Assembly (NCBI GenBank): GCA_017999015.1
Contig: JAGOBZ010000068.1
Span: 1-11,289, forward strand
Length of the DNA: 11,289 nucleotides
Direction of reading: 5' to 3'
Source: Kiritimatiellia bacterium
GTDB lineage: Bacteria; Verrucomicrobiota; Kiritimatiellia; RFP12; UBA1067
This document shows, piece after piece, positions 1 through 6,654 of the stretch (position 1 is its first letter; each line of letters starts with the position of its first letter). The notes under the pieces were generated by a model. The model was given only the letters and a program-made list of their open reading frames with translations. It made no database searches and was not told the DNA's origin. The translations under genes were made by a program, and so were the position numbers.

Positions 1-61
1 CGGGGTGACCGAATGTGCGGGCGTTGGGCCAGGTGTTCCCTGCGAAACCGAGGAGGCTGCC

Positions 62-916
62 ATGCGTGTCGTGCTGGGCGGTGTGCGGGGGTCGAGCCCG
101 CGGACGCATCCGGATTTCATGCAGTTCGGCGGAGCTACGAGCTGCGTGCTGGTGGAGGAGCAAGGGACGTGTGCGGTGCTGGACGCGGGAACCGGGTTGC
201 GTGCCTTTGCAGGGGAGTTGGGCGTGTTGCGGAGTACGCCGCCTTTGCTGCTTTTCACGCATTACCACCTCGATCATGTCATCGGCCTGCCCTCATTCGC
301 ACCGCTGTATGATCCGGGCTGGAGCGCGGTTCTCGCCGCACCGGACCGCGAGGGAGTCAGCGTCGAGACGGCGGTGGAACGCCTGACGGCGGCGCCGTTC
401 TGGCCAGTGACTTTCCGTGCGCGGATACGCTTTGAACGGTTGCCGGACGAGTGTCCGGAGCCGCCCTGCCGCCACGGGGCGCTGGAGGTCCGCTGGTGTG
501 CCGTGCGGCACCGGAACGGTTGTCATGCCTACCGGCTTGACGCGGCGGAGGCTGGCGGGGCCTCGATGGCGCTGGTCACCGATCTGGAGTGGACGGCTTC
601 ATCTGCGCTTGAACAGGCCGCGCTGCTGTATCTGCTGCGTCGTCCAAGACCGGTCGATCTGCTGCTGATCGAGGGGTATGATGCCGCAGCACATCCCGAT
701 GCGTTCGGCCACAGCGCCTGGCGCGAAACGCTCGGCCTGGCGCGGGCGGCGGGTGCGCGCAGGGTCGTGGTCACGCATCACGCGCCGGAGGATACAGACC
801 GTTCGCTGACGCGCCGCGAAGCGGAGGTGCAAAACGTGTTTCCCGGTGCGCGGTTCGGTCGCGACGGTATGATTTTTTCCTGGCGCGGCGCGTCCGAATC
901 GCCCGAGCCGGTTTGA
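62..916 (+). CDS. MBL-fold metallo-hydrolase, possible cyclic-nucleotide phosphodiesterase
   Basis: A 284-residue single-domain protein of the metallo-beta-lactamase fold. Visible are the N-terminal strand and turn GGVRGSSP (residues 6-13), the GGATSC stretch (23-28), LDAGTGLR (40-47) and the metal-binding HxHxDH motif THYHLDH (His67, His69, Asp71, His72). Likely further ligands are His150 (RHRNG), Asp174 (VTDLEW) and His239/His240 (VTHHAP), so the two-metal site looks complete. Members with this GGxTSC/DAGTG pattern include cyclic-nucleotide phosphodiesterase-like and PhnP-like enzymes, so the substrate cannot be read from sequence. The adjacent cyclase gene, 29 bases downstream on the same strand, makes a cyclic nucleotide plausible (inference). 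No signal peptide or membrane segment is seen, so it is probably cytoplasmic. The ATG at 62 is chosen because AGGAGG lies at 51-56 with 5 bases spacing and the fold starts at once. The frame stays open upstream to the window edge, but that extension does not look like part of the domain. Confidence 0.85.
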   Translation: MRVVLGGVRGSSPRTHPDFMQFGGATSCVLVEEQGTCAVLDAGTGLRAFAGELGVLRSTPPLLLFTHYHLDHVIGLPSFAPLYDPGWSAVLAAPDREGVSVETAVERLTAAPFWPVTFRARIRFERLPDECPEPPCRHGALEVRWCAVRHRNGCHAYRLDAAEAGGASMALVTDLEWTASSALEQAALLYLLRRPRPVDLLLIEGYDAAAHPDAFGHSAWRETLGLARAAGARRVVVTHHAPEDTDRSLTRREAEVQNVFPGARFGRDGMIFSWRGASESPEPV

Positions 917-928
917 ATCACAGCAGCG

Positions 929-937
929 AAGGAAAGG
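929..937 (+). promoter_or_regulatory. Ribosome binding site deciding the cyclase start
   Basis: AAGGAAAGG lies 8 bases before the ATG at 946. It supports that start over the in-frame TTG at 913 and over the out-of-frame ATG at 938, which directly abuts the site. A very similar GGAAAGG element precedes the anti-sigma gene and the barrel gene in this window. Confidence 0.6.
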
Positions 938-945
938 ATGACGGT

Positions 946-1749
946 ATGCCGCTTTTGCCATACGACTATTTTCAGGTGGCTGGCGATCCCGCGCTGCATG
1001 GCTTGGGCGCGGTGTTCACCGGCGTGGACAAAGCCGTTTTTGACGCCTTCACGCCGACGGTGCTGGGCCTCGGCGATGTCGCGCGCGACGGCCAGTATGT
1101 GCAGGCACTGGCCGCCATTTTCGATCTAGAGGGGTTTACGGATTTCTGTGGCCAGAACGATTCGCATCTGGTGATTCCCGAATTTCTGTCGCGGTATCTG
1201 CACTGGCTCTTCGCGACGCTGGCGGAGCAATTGCGTGTGGATGAGACAGAATCGTCCGTGCGCCTGTGGGCACGGATGCCGTTCTACGCGAAGTTTCTGG
1301 GCGACGGCCTTCTGTTTCTGTGGCGGGCTGACTGCTGCCACGGCAGCGTCGAGAACGTCAACATCGCGCGAAGCCTGCTCGTGGTGACCAATGCCTATGT
1401 GCAGACGTTCCTGCCGGAGATCCGTAAGGCGGTCAGCAATCCGCCGGCCCGCTTGCGTTGCGGGCTTGCTGTGGGCCAAGTGATATCGATCGGGGGCGGG
1501 GCGGATTTCGTGGGGCCTTGCATCAACGAGGCGGCGCGGCTGCAGAAGTTGTGCCGTCTGTCATTCGCCATGATGCGCCGCGGCTTTGATTTGAGTCAGG
1601 AGCCGGAATCCGAGTCGGCGCTGCGCAGGCTTTTGACCCTGAAGTGCACGAGCATTCGAAGTGTCGGCGAACGCCGGCTGGTTTACATCCGCAACGATGA
1701 GTTCGGAGCGCTGAGCGCGGACGAGCAACGGCTCTTCACGGAACCGTGA
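946..1749 (+). CDS. Class III adenylate/guanylate cyclase-homology protein
   Basis: A 267-residue protein with a class III nucleotidyl cyclase homology domain over about residues 52-205. AIFDLEGFT (57-65) carries the first metal-binding aspartate (Asp60) and FLGDGLLF (117-124) the second (Asp120). Lys116, just before it, and Asp187 (ADFVG) sit where adenine-selecting residues lie in known adenylate cyclases. The transition-state pair Asn194/Arg198 is present in INEAARL. All key catalytic positions therefore appear intact, favouring an active enzyme making cAMP from ATP. The spacing between the two aspartates (60 residues) is longer than in compact cyclases, owing to an insert around 97-112. 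There is no transmembrane helix and no recognisable sensor domain; residues 1-50 are unassigned. The ATG at 946 follows AAGGAAAGG (929-937) with 8 bases spacing; an in-frame TTG at 913 lacks such a site. It follows the MBL gene by 29 bases, so the two are probably cotranscribed. Confidence 0.8.
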   Translation: MPLLPYDYFQVAGDPALHGLGAVFTGVDKAVFDAFTPTVLGLGDVARDGQYVQALAAIFDLEGFTDFCGQNDSHLVIPEFLSRYLHWLFATLAEQLRVDETESSVRLWARMPFYAKFLGDGLLFLWRADCCHGSVENVNIARSLLVVTNAYVQTFLPEIRKAVSNPPARLRCGLAVGQVISIGGGADFVGPCINEAARLQKLCRLSFAMMRRGFDLSQEPESESALRRLLTLKCTSIRSVGERRLVYIRNDEFGALSADEQRLFTEP

Positions 1750-1757
1750 CTCACGGT
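1743..1757. repeat. Perfect inverted repeat spanning two convergent stop codons
   Basis: ACCGTGA-C-TCACGGT is a 7-base inverted repeat around one central base. It contains the TGA stop of the cyclase gene (1747-1749) and, on the other strand, the TGA stop of the caspase gene (1753-1751). As RNA it can form only about 5 base pairs with a 5-base loop, and no T-tract follows on either strand. It is therefore not a convincing intrinsic terminator. Confidence 0.6.
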
Positions 1758-3628
1758 GCAGCCTGTGCGGGGCGGGCCGCGTCAAGGGCGGCGGCGATCC
1801 GTCCGGCCAATTCGTCGGTTACGGACTCCGGAGACTGGCCGACCTCACGCATGGCGGTGAAAGAGGCGAGGATTTGCGTCGTTTCGGTATCCACCAGCCG
1901 CAGGAATATCTTCTCGCCGCTGTCGGTCGGCAGCAGGTCGCCCAGCAGCAGCAGGCTGGCTGGCAGGAGTTTGCCGATGGAGACGCGCGCGCCGGGATCG
2001 GCGAGATCCGATGCGCCGAGATTTTGCTCTTGCAAGATGGCGGCCAGCGCTTCGCGCTCCACGATGCGCACACCTGGGCGGCTTTCCAGCGCCGCGCTAA
2101 GGGCAAGACGGTAGAGCAGACCGTCCGCCTCTCGGTCGGCATGTGTCTGCGGCACAGCCGGCCCCAGACAGGCCAGAACGCGCGGGCGCTCTGCCGCGGA
2201 GGCGTCTGGCCGCGTGGCGATTGCCGCCTTGCGCGCTTCAAGCTGCGATATCAGGGCGCGGAGTTCATCGCGCGCTTCCTGCTGCCGTGAACGGTCGATA
2301 TGCGCGGCGACTGCGCGGGCGAGGCGGTCTTCGCTGTCTTGCTGAAGCACGGCGGCCACCAGGGTGTTTGCGGCCTTCGGTGCACCGGCCTGCGTGAGCG
2401 CGAGCGCGTCGCGGAGCGCTGCGCGGCGTGTTTCCGGTGTCGGCGCGTCCGGGCCTCGCGTGGCTGATGCGGTCGGGGCCGCGGGTGCGGCCCGGGGTGT
2501 GAAAAAGGGCGTCTGGTCAGCGATGCGGCGGATGAAGACAAATTCGCCGCCCGCATGTCCGCTGACGGGCAGCGGGCCCATATGCACCATCTGACCGGTC
2601 AGCGCGGCGACGCGCTCGCGCAGGGCCGCGCCCAGGTCATTCGCAGAAAAAATCGCTTTGTCGCCGTGCGTGAGGAAGGTGAGGACTTCTTGGGCAAAGA
2701 CGCTGTGGCCGGCCCCGCTGTCCAGCACCGGCTCGTTGCCGCCGCTGGAGATCAGATAGCGCGACGGCTTGGCGATGGCGCGTTCGTACCAAGCCTGCCC
2801 GCCGCGCGCGCTCAGCGGTTCGTCGCCGCGGAAAAGCGAGCCGCTGTAGCAGGCGTCCGACAGCACCAGCACGTGGCGCGCGCGGGACGCATTGATCAGA
2901 CGTGTCAGGGTCGAGTTCCAGAGCCAGTCCTCTTTCGCCGGACGGCTGCCGACAGTTTTACGGGCATCCGCAGGGATCCAGTACCCTTCTTGCAGCGTTT
3001 CGTCATAAAAACCGTGGCCTGCAAAGTAAATGAGGTCGGCCCCGTCCGGCCCGCTGGTGGCCAGTTCATCCAATGCATTGAGCAGCGCGGCGCGTGTGGC
3101 GTCGCCGTCCAGCAGTGTCTGTACTGAAAAGCCGTAATCAGACGCGAGGACGCCGGCAACCGCCTCGGCGTCCGCGCGCGCTGACTGAAGAGGCTGCCAG
3201 CCGTCTGCGCCGGCGGGTGCGTACCGGTTGATGCCGATCACCAGCGCGCGGAAGGCCGGCACTTTGACTGCGGCATCGGCGGTGGAGAGCGGGAACGTGA
3301 CGGGGCTGGCATCAGCCGCGCGCGGGAGTGCGGCCGTCCGCGATACCTGTCGTTGCCGGTAGACAACAACGGCTGCCGCTAAAAGGAGCAGCGCGGCACC
3401 GATCACTACTACGGCCGCACGTCTACCGGCACGAAGCGGTGGATGCGTCCCGCCGGGTTCCGGCTGAACAGCGGCGGGGGGGGGCAGCGGAATCTCGGGG
3501 CCAGGGGAAGGGGGCTTCGCTGCAGGCATCGAGAGCGTCAGCGACAAGGAGTTTGCTTTCCAGACATTGCCGCCGGCGGACGGGGGTGTCGCAGGGGATG
3601 GGGTGCGGTCATTATCGGGCGTAGACAT
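1751..3628 (-). CDS. Membrane-anchored caspase-like (peptidase C14) protein with C-terminal CsgG-like domain
   Basis: A 625-residue protein. Residues 1-70 form a proline-rich N-terminal segment; 71-90 are a strongly hydrophobic membrane helix. A caspase-fold domain spans about 124-370, starting at RALVIGINRY (127-136). The catalytic dyad is His205 in YFAGHGF and Cys260 in LSDACYSG, the classic C14/metacaspase-type motifs, so the protease looks active. Residues 375-480 are Ala/Arg-rich and probably helical. About 484-617 is a CsgG/TolB-N-like domain with EQNLGASDLADP, homologous to the end of the upstream gene's product. Charge around the helix is balanced (RAGRR before, YRQRQVSR after), so orientation is uncertain; a CsgG-like tail favours a periplasmic C-terminus (inference). 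The ATG at 3628 is chosen because AAGAAGG (3640-3634) lies 5 bases upstream; an in-frame GTG at 3634 lies too close to that site. The first 17 bases overlap the end of the upstream gene. A C9 tract interrupts codons 49-51. Confidence 0.85.
   Translation of the reverse strand: MSTPDNDRTPSPATPPSAGGNVWKANSLSLTLSMPAAKPPSPGPEIPLPPPAAVQPEPGGTHPPLRAGRRAAVVVIGAALLLLAAAVVVYRQRQVSRTAALPRAADASPVTFPLSTADAAVKVPAFRALVIGINRYAPAGADGWQPLQSARADAEAVAGVLASDYGFSVQTLLDGDATRAALLNALDELATSGPDGADLIYFAGHGFYDETLQEGYWIPADARKTVGSRPAKEDWLWNSTLTRLINASRARHVLVLSDACYSGSLFRGDEPLSARGGQAWYERAIAKPSRYLISSGGNEPVLDSGAGHSVFAQEVLTFLTHGDKAIFSANDLGAALRERVAALTGQMVHMGPLPVSGHAGGEFVFIRRIADQTPFFTPRAAPAAPTASATRGPDAPTPETRRAALRDALALTQAGAPKAANTLVAAVLQQDSEDRLARAVAAHIDRSRQQEARDELRALISQLEARKAAIATRPDASAAERPRVLACLGPAVPQTHADREADGLLYRLALSAALESRPGVRIVEREALAAILQEQNLGASDLADPGARVSIGKLLPASLLLLGDLLPTDSGEKIFLRLVDTETTQILASFTAMREVGQSPESVTDELAGRIAAALDAARPAQAAP
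3476..3484 (-). repeat. C9 homopolymer in the caspase coding sequence
   Basis: Nine consecutive C on the coding strand (G on the plus strand) encode Pro49-Pro51 in the proline-rich segment before the membrane helix. Loss of one C leads to TAG at 3411-3409; gain of one leads to TAG at 3425-3423. Either change would end the protein before or at the start of the membrane helix and remove the caspase and CsgG-like domains. It is the longest homopolymer I see in the window. It could be a phase-variation tract, or simply a chance proline run. Confidence 0.9.
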
Positions 3629-5798
3629 AGTCACCTTCTTTCACGAGGGCATCGGCGTCAGGCGGCACGATGCGCGCGAGACTGCTGTTCGACTGTAGAC
3701 GTTCGATTTCGGCTTGAACCGGCCGTTCGCCGATCAACGCAAGCCGGCCCTCCGCGAGCCGCGCGGCGGACGGGGCGCGGATCACGAGGAATCGGCTGTG
3801 TTCAGTCACGCCGTCCGCGCGTCCGATGTTCAGCGTGACGCGCGCGCCTTGACTGCGCAGGACCTCGCCGGAGACCAACGGGAACCCTTGCTGAACTTTG
3901 AGTATGAGGCCGGCCACCGCATCGTCCAGCGCGCGGTCCGAGTCCGGACTGTAGACATCGCTTGCGAAAAGGATTTCGCCGTTTTCGGTCGCCACCGCTT
4001 TGAGATGCACGGTCAGCCCTTTGGCCTCCTGAAAGATGCGGGCCATGAAAAGCATCTCGGCGGGCACCATTTTCCCGAGGCGCAGCGCGGCCGAGGGATC
4101 GGCCAAGTCCGAGAGGCTCAAATTTTGCTCGCGCAGCACGTACTCCCAGCCCTCATCACGTTCGAGCAGGCGGAATCGCGCGGGCGAGCGCGTGAGTTCA
4201 GCTTCCATCGCGCGTTTGGCGCGCACGCCGTTGAGACCGCATTCAGGCGGCGTCAGAGGCGGAACGCCGACACTCAGGCGGTGTTTTGGATCGAGGTGTT
4301 CGGGTTCGTCGCGGATGACCGTGAATGTGCGGATGGTCTGATTACCCGCGCGATCGGCGGCTGCGACCTCGATGAGGTTGGTGCCGAGATCGAGCGTCAG
4401 GCGGCGCGCGAAGTACGTCCGCACGGTGCCGAGGTCGACGGCAGCCAGCAGATTTTCACCGTTGACCGAGACCGCCGCCAGTCCGCCGCCGTCGGCGGCG
4501 GTGCCGTCCAGATAGGCGTCCTCTGTGAAAACGCGCGTCACGGTTTGCAGGCCCGAGAGTGTGAGGGACGGACGCAGGCGGTCGGCGGGCGCGGCGGCCA
4601 GCACGAAGGACGCTTCTTGACGTTCGGATACGGCGCGGCATGAGGACGCGCGCAGCGCATGCTCTGCTCGCGTGAGAAACGTCGGTTCGCCGAACAGGGA
4701 CGCGCGTTCCTGCAGAGCGGCCAGGCAAAAGGCGGCGTGCGGGGCAGTGGGGGTGAGGCGCTCAGGCGCGTCCATTCCGGCAGTCTCGTGCAGCAGAGGG
4801 GCGGTCACTGCGACGGTCAGGACGTTGCCGGCGAGATCCGACACGCGCAAGGTGCCTCCGCCGGCCGGCGCATCCAGCGTGAACGGCGTCTCGGAAGGCG
4901 GCACGGGATCGGGCGCGGGCGGCAGGAGGGGGTGCCCGTTGAACGAAAGTTTGGCCACGCCGTACTCGTCGCGGCAGAGCCCTTCAACCCGCCAGCCACC
5001 GGCGTGTGCGGTGACACTTCGGATCAACAGGCGGGGCGGCTGCCAATCGGCGATCCGCACTGTGCGGAGGGTCGCGCGCCGGCCGAGCAGATCCGACGCC
5101 TCGACCGTGATCACGTTGGTTCCGGCACGCAGCGGCAGGTCGCGCGAGAAGTCGACTTCCGGTTCCGCAAGTTCGATGAAATCGGCGCGGCCTCCGACCA
5201 CGAGTTCGCGGATGCGCGCCGCGCCCGATGCGGTGCCCGCGATCCGGGCGGTGAGGGCGCGCGTGTACAGGGGCGCGGCCGATTCAGCGGCGAGGCGGAG
5301 CTGCGGCGGCGGGACGCGCTGTCCGGTCAACTGCTGGCGTCTGGCCTGGTTCAGATAGTGTTTGGCGCGTCCGGAGGGTTCCTGTTCCAGGGACCGTTCG
5401 AGATAGACGACGGCCTGCGTATAGGCTTGCCGCTCGTAGAGGCAGATGCCGTACTCGCGGTTCGGGAAATAGCCTTCGACGAAGTGGAGGCCGTAGGTGC
5501 GCGCGCGCCACATGTCACTGGCATTAGGGAATTTCACGCCGTCAAGCAGGCCCAAACAGCGCGCGAAATCGTCTTCGGCGTCTGCCGTTCGACCTTGGCG
5601 CAGGCGTGTGGCGGCGCGCGTGTAGTAGTTCCACCAGTTATGGCGGTACAGCGTCTCGCCGTCATCGGGCGGGGTCGGCGCGACGCAGGCGCCATGGAGC
5701 AACAGCAGCAGGGCGGATGCCGCCAGGCCGGTCATGGCCGGCGTGCGGCGAAGCCGTTTACGGCGGCTTTCAGCAGAGGATGGCGGGTGTCGGTTCAT
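3612..5798 (-). CDS. Secreted TPR / Ig-like / CsgG-like protein, probable lipoprotein
   Basis: A 728-residue exported protein. A basic N-terminus is followed by a hydrophobic stretch (about 23-34) and Cys38 in LLLHGAC. This resembles a lipobox, but His at -3 is atypical, so lipidation is likely rather than certain. Residues 50-160 form TPR-like helices (YFPNREYGICLYERQAYTQA, then a second repeat). About 170-320 and 415-495 hold Ig-like or cadherin-like repeats with motifs such as AGTNVITVEASD and LGTNLIEVAAADRAGN. About 506-638 is a CsgG/TolB-N-like domain with REQNLSLSDLADP, and 640-728 is a beta-rich end reminiscent of FlgT-type C-terminal domains. The ATG at 5798 follows AAGGAG (5808-5803) by 4 bases and overlaps the anti-sigma stop as ATGA. 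The sequence encoding its last residues also supplies the ribosome binding site of the caspase gene, so the two are probably coupled and made together. A scaffold or sensor in the periplasm or outer membrane is the best guess; no enzymatic motif is seen. Confidence 0.8.
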   Translation of the reverse strand: MNRHPPSSAESRRKRLRRTPAMTGLAASALLLLLHGACVAPTPPDDGETLYRHNWWNYYTRAATRLRQGRTADAEDDFARCLGLLDGVKFPNASDMWRARTYGLHFVEGYFPNREYGICLYERQAYTQAVVYLERSLEQEPSGRAKHYLNQARRQQLTGQRVPPPQLRLAAESAAPLYTRALTARIAGTASGAARIRELVVGGRADFIELAEPEVDFSRDLPLRAGTNVITVEASDLLGRRATLRTVRIADWQPPRLLIRSVTAHAGGWRVEGLCRDEYGVAKLSFNGHPLLPPAPDPVPPSETPFTLDAPAGGGTLRVSDLAGNVLTVAVTAPLLHETAGMDAPERLTPTAPHAAFCLAALQERASLFGEPTFLTRAEHALRASSCRAVSERQEASFVLAAAPADRLRPSLTLSGLQTVTRVFTEDAYLDGTAADGGGLAAVSVNGENLLAAVDLGTVRTYFARRLTLDLGTNLIEVAAADRAGNQTIRTFTVIRDEPEHLDPKHRLSVGVPPLTPPECGLNGVRAKRAMEAELTRSPARFRLLERDEGWEYVLREQNLSLSDLADPSAALRLGKMVPAEMLFMARIFQEAKGLTVHLKAVATENGEILFASDVYSPDSDRALDDAVAGLILKVQQGFPLVSGEVLRSQGARVTLNIGRADGVTEHSRFLVIRAPSAARLAEGRLALIGERPVQAEIERLQSNSSLARIVPPDADALVKEGDYVYAR

Positions 5799-6553
5799 GG
5801 CGCTCCTTGTCGGCGCTGGCGCGTGGCGGCATGCGCTGCGAGATCTTCGGCCAGGCGGTCGGCGGAGGCGTCAGCCTGCTGCAAAAAGGCGTCGATGTTC
5901 GAGTAGGCGCCTGACCACTCTGCGACAGTGCGCGCGTCGCTGTCCCGGGCCAGTACGGTGATGGAAAGGGCGCCGCGGGGCAATTCATGCAAGCGCAGCG
6001 CCGCCGTCCATCCGCGCGGCAGAGCGGCTGCGCGCGCGTCGAGCGCACGTGCCAGCGCCTGAGCGAGCGCGTCTTGGCAGCGGACGGCGTCTTGGCGTGT
6101 GAGGGGCGGCGTGTGTCCCGACGTGTCGGCACCCCGCAGGGCCAGAGGAATGAAGGCCGGTGGCGCCCATCCGGTGTGTCCCTCAGTCGGTGTGTCGGGC
6201 GACAGCCAGAGCATGAGGGCTGCGGCTGCGGCGCCGAGTGCGACTGCGCTTTTGAGCAGCACGCCGCCCCAGCCGGGCCAGCCGTGCGGCCGTGCGCGGC
6301 GGCGACGCTCGCTGTCCCAAGCCTGCATGGCGCGTTCGACGAGGGTGTCCTCAGAGGAAGCGGATGACGCTGCGTCCGAAAGGAAGTATGCGTTTAACAG
6401 ACGATCTGCGCGGCGACAGGCTTCAAGACGTTGTTGCAACTCGGGTTGGGCGTCAAGCGCCTGCCGCAGTTCGCTTTTGGCGGCGGTATCGAGTTCGCCG
6501 TGCAGGAACGGCCAAAGCGAAGCCTCCCGCGTCATGTCAGGGTTCGTGTTCAC
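5795..6553 (-). CDS. Membrane anti-sigma factor (transmembrane regulator)
   Basis: A 252-residue single-pass membrane protein directly downstream of the ECF sigma gene. Residues 10-58 resemble an anti-sigma N-terminal helix bundle (LWPFLHGELD, then helices with QPELQQRLEACRRADRLL). The zinc-binding HxxxCxxC motif is absent, so it would be a non-zinc type. A basic stretch ERRRRARPHG (82-91) precedes the membrane helix at about 98-117, giving a cytoplasmic N-terminus and a periplasmic tail (118-252). The tail ends in strand-helix sequence vaguely like the last part of the CsgG-like domains in the next two genes (weak). The GTG at 6553 is preferred because GGAAAGG (6567-6561) lies 7 bases upstream; the in-frame ATG at 6535 has no such site. 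The role as sigma inhibitor is inferred mainly from position, size and topology. Confidence 0.72.
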   Translation of the reverse strand: MNTNPDMTREASLWPFLHGELDTAAKSELRQALDAQPELQQRLEACRRADRLLNAYFLSDAASSASSEDTLVERAMQAWDSERRRRARPHGWPGWGGVLLKSAVALGAAAAALMLWLSPDTPTEGHTGWAPPAFIPLALRGADTSGHTPPLTRQDAVRCQDALAQALARALDARAAALPRGWTAALRLHELPRGALSITVLARDSDARTVAEWSGAYSNIDAFLQQADASADRLAEDLAAHAATRQRRQGAP

Positions 6554-6560
6554 CGGATCG

Positions 6561-6596
6561 CCTTTCCAGAGGCGGTGCCGGAATGGACCGGCCTCT
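6561..6596 (-). promoter_or_regulatory. Hairpin abutting the anti-sigma ribosome binding site
   Basis: In the 101-base gap between the sigma stop and the anti-sigma start, positions 6596-6568 on the minus strand form AGAGGC-C-GGT paired with ACC-GCCTCT: nine pairs with one bulged base and a 10-base loop. An alternative inner stem, GCCGG/CCGGC with a 6-base loop, is also possible. The stem ends exactly where the ribosome binding site GGAAAGG (6567-6561) begins. No U-tract follows, so it is not an intrinsic terminator. It could tune anti-sigma translation or mRNA processing relative to sigma (inference). Confidence 0.5.
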
Positions 6597-6654
6597 ATGC
6601 GTGTAGTCGCATGATCCGGCGGAATCTTCCCGAAAAAGTGCGCGGGCCCCTGCG

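Noticed and set aside
5..61. Upstream GTG start for the MBL gene
   Set aside because: The added residues do not resemble the family, and AGGAGG at 51-56 clearly serves the ATG at 62. A TGA at 6-8 could be the end of an upstream gene, but too little sequence remains to tell.
1740..1800. Bidirectional intrinsic terminator at the convergent gene ends
   Set aside because: The inverted repeat has only one central base, allows a short weak stem, and lacks a T-tract on either side.
1751..3628. Caspase as part of a known defence system (gasdermin pair, CRISPR-linked caspase or CBASS effector)
   Set aside because: No gasdermin-like small protein, CRISPR array, Cas gene or CD-NTase is visible. The class III cyclase is a different family from CD-NTases and converges on the caspase gene rather than sharing its operon.
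3714..4643. 309-codon plus-strand frame opposite the CsgG-like part of the lipoprotein gene
   Set aside because: It is the antisense shadow of a conserved domain, with no recognisable motif of its own.
4659..5906. 415-codon open frame on the plus strand opposite the lipoprotein gene
   Set aside because: Its translation is Arg/Gln/Gly-rich without recognisable domains, while the opposite strand encodes a coherent signal peptide, TPR, Ig and CsgG-like protein with matching ribosome binding sites and overlaps. It is an effect of high GC.
5795..6553. Zinc-binding anti-sigma (RsrA/ChrR type)
   Set aside because: Only one cysteine occurs in the N-terminal domain (Cys46) and there is no HxxxCxxC pattern.
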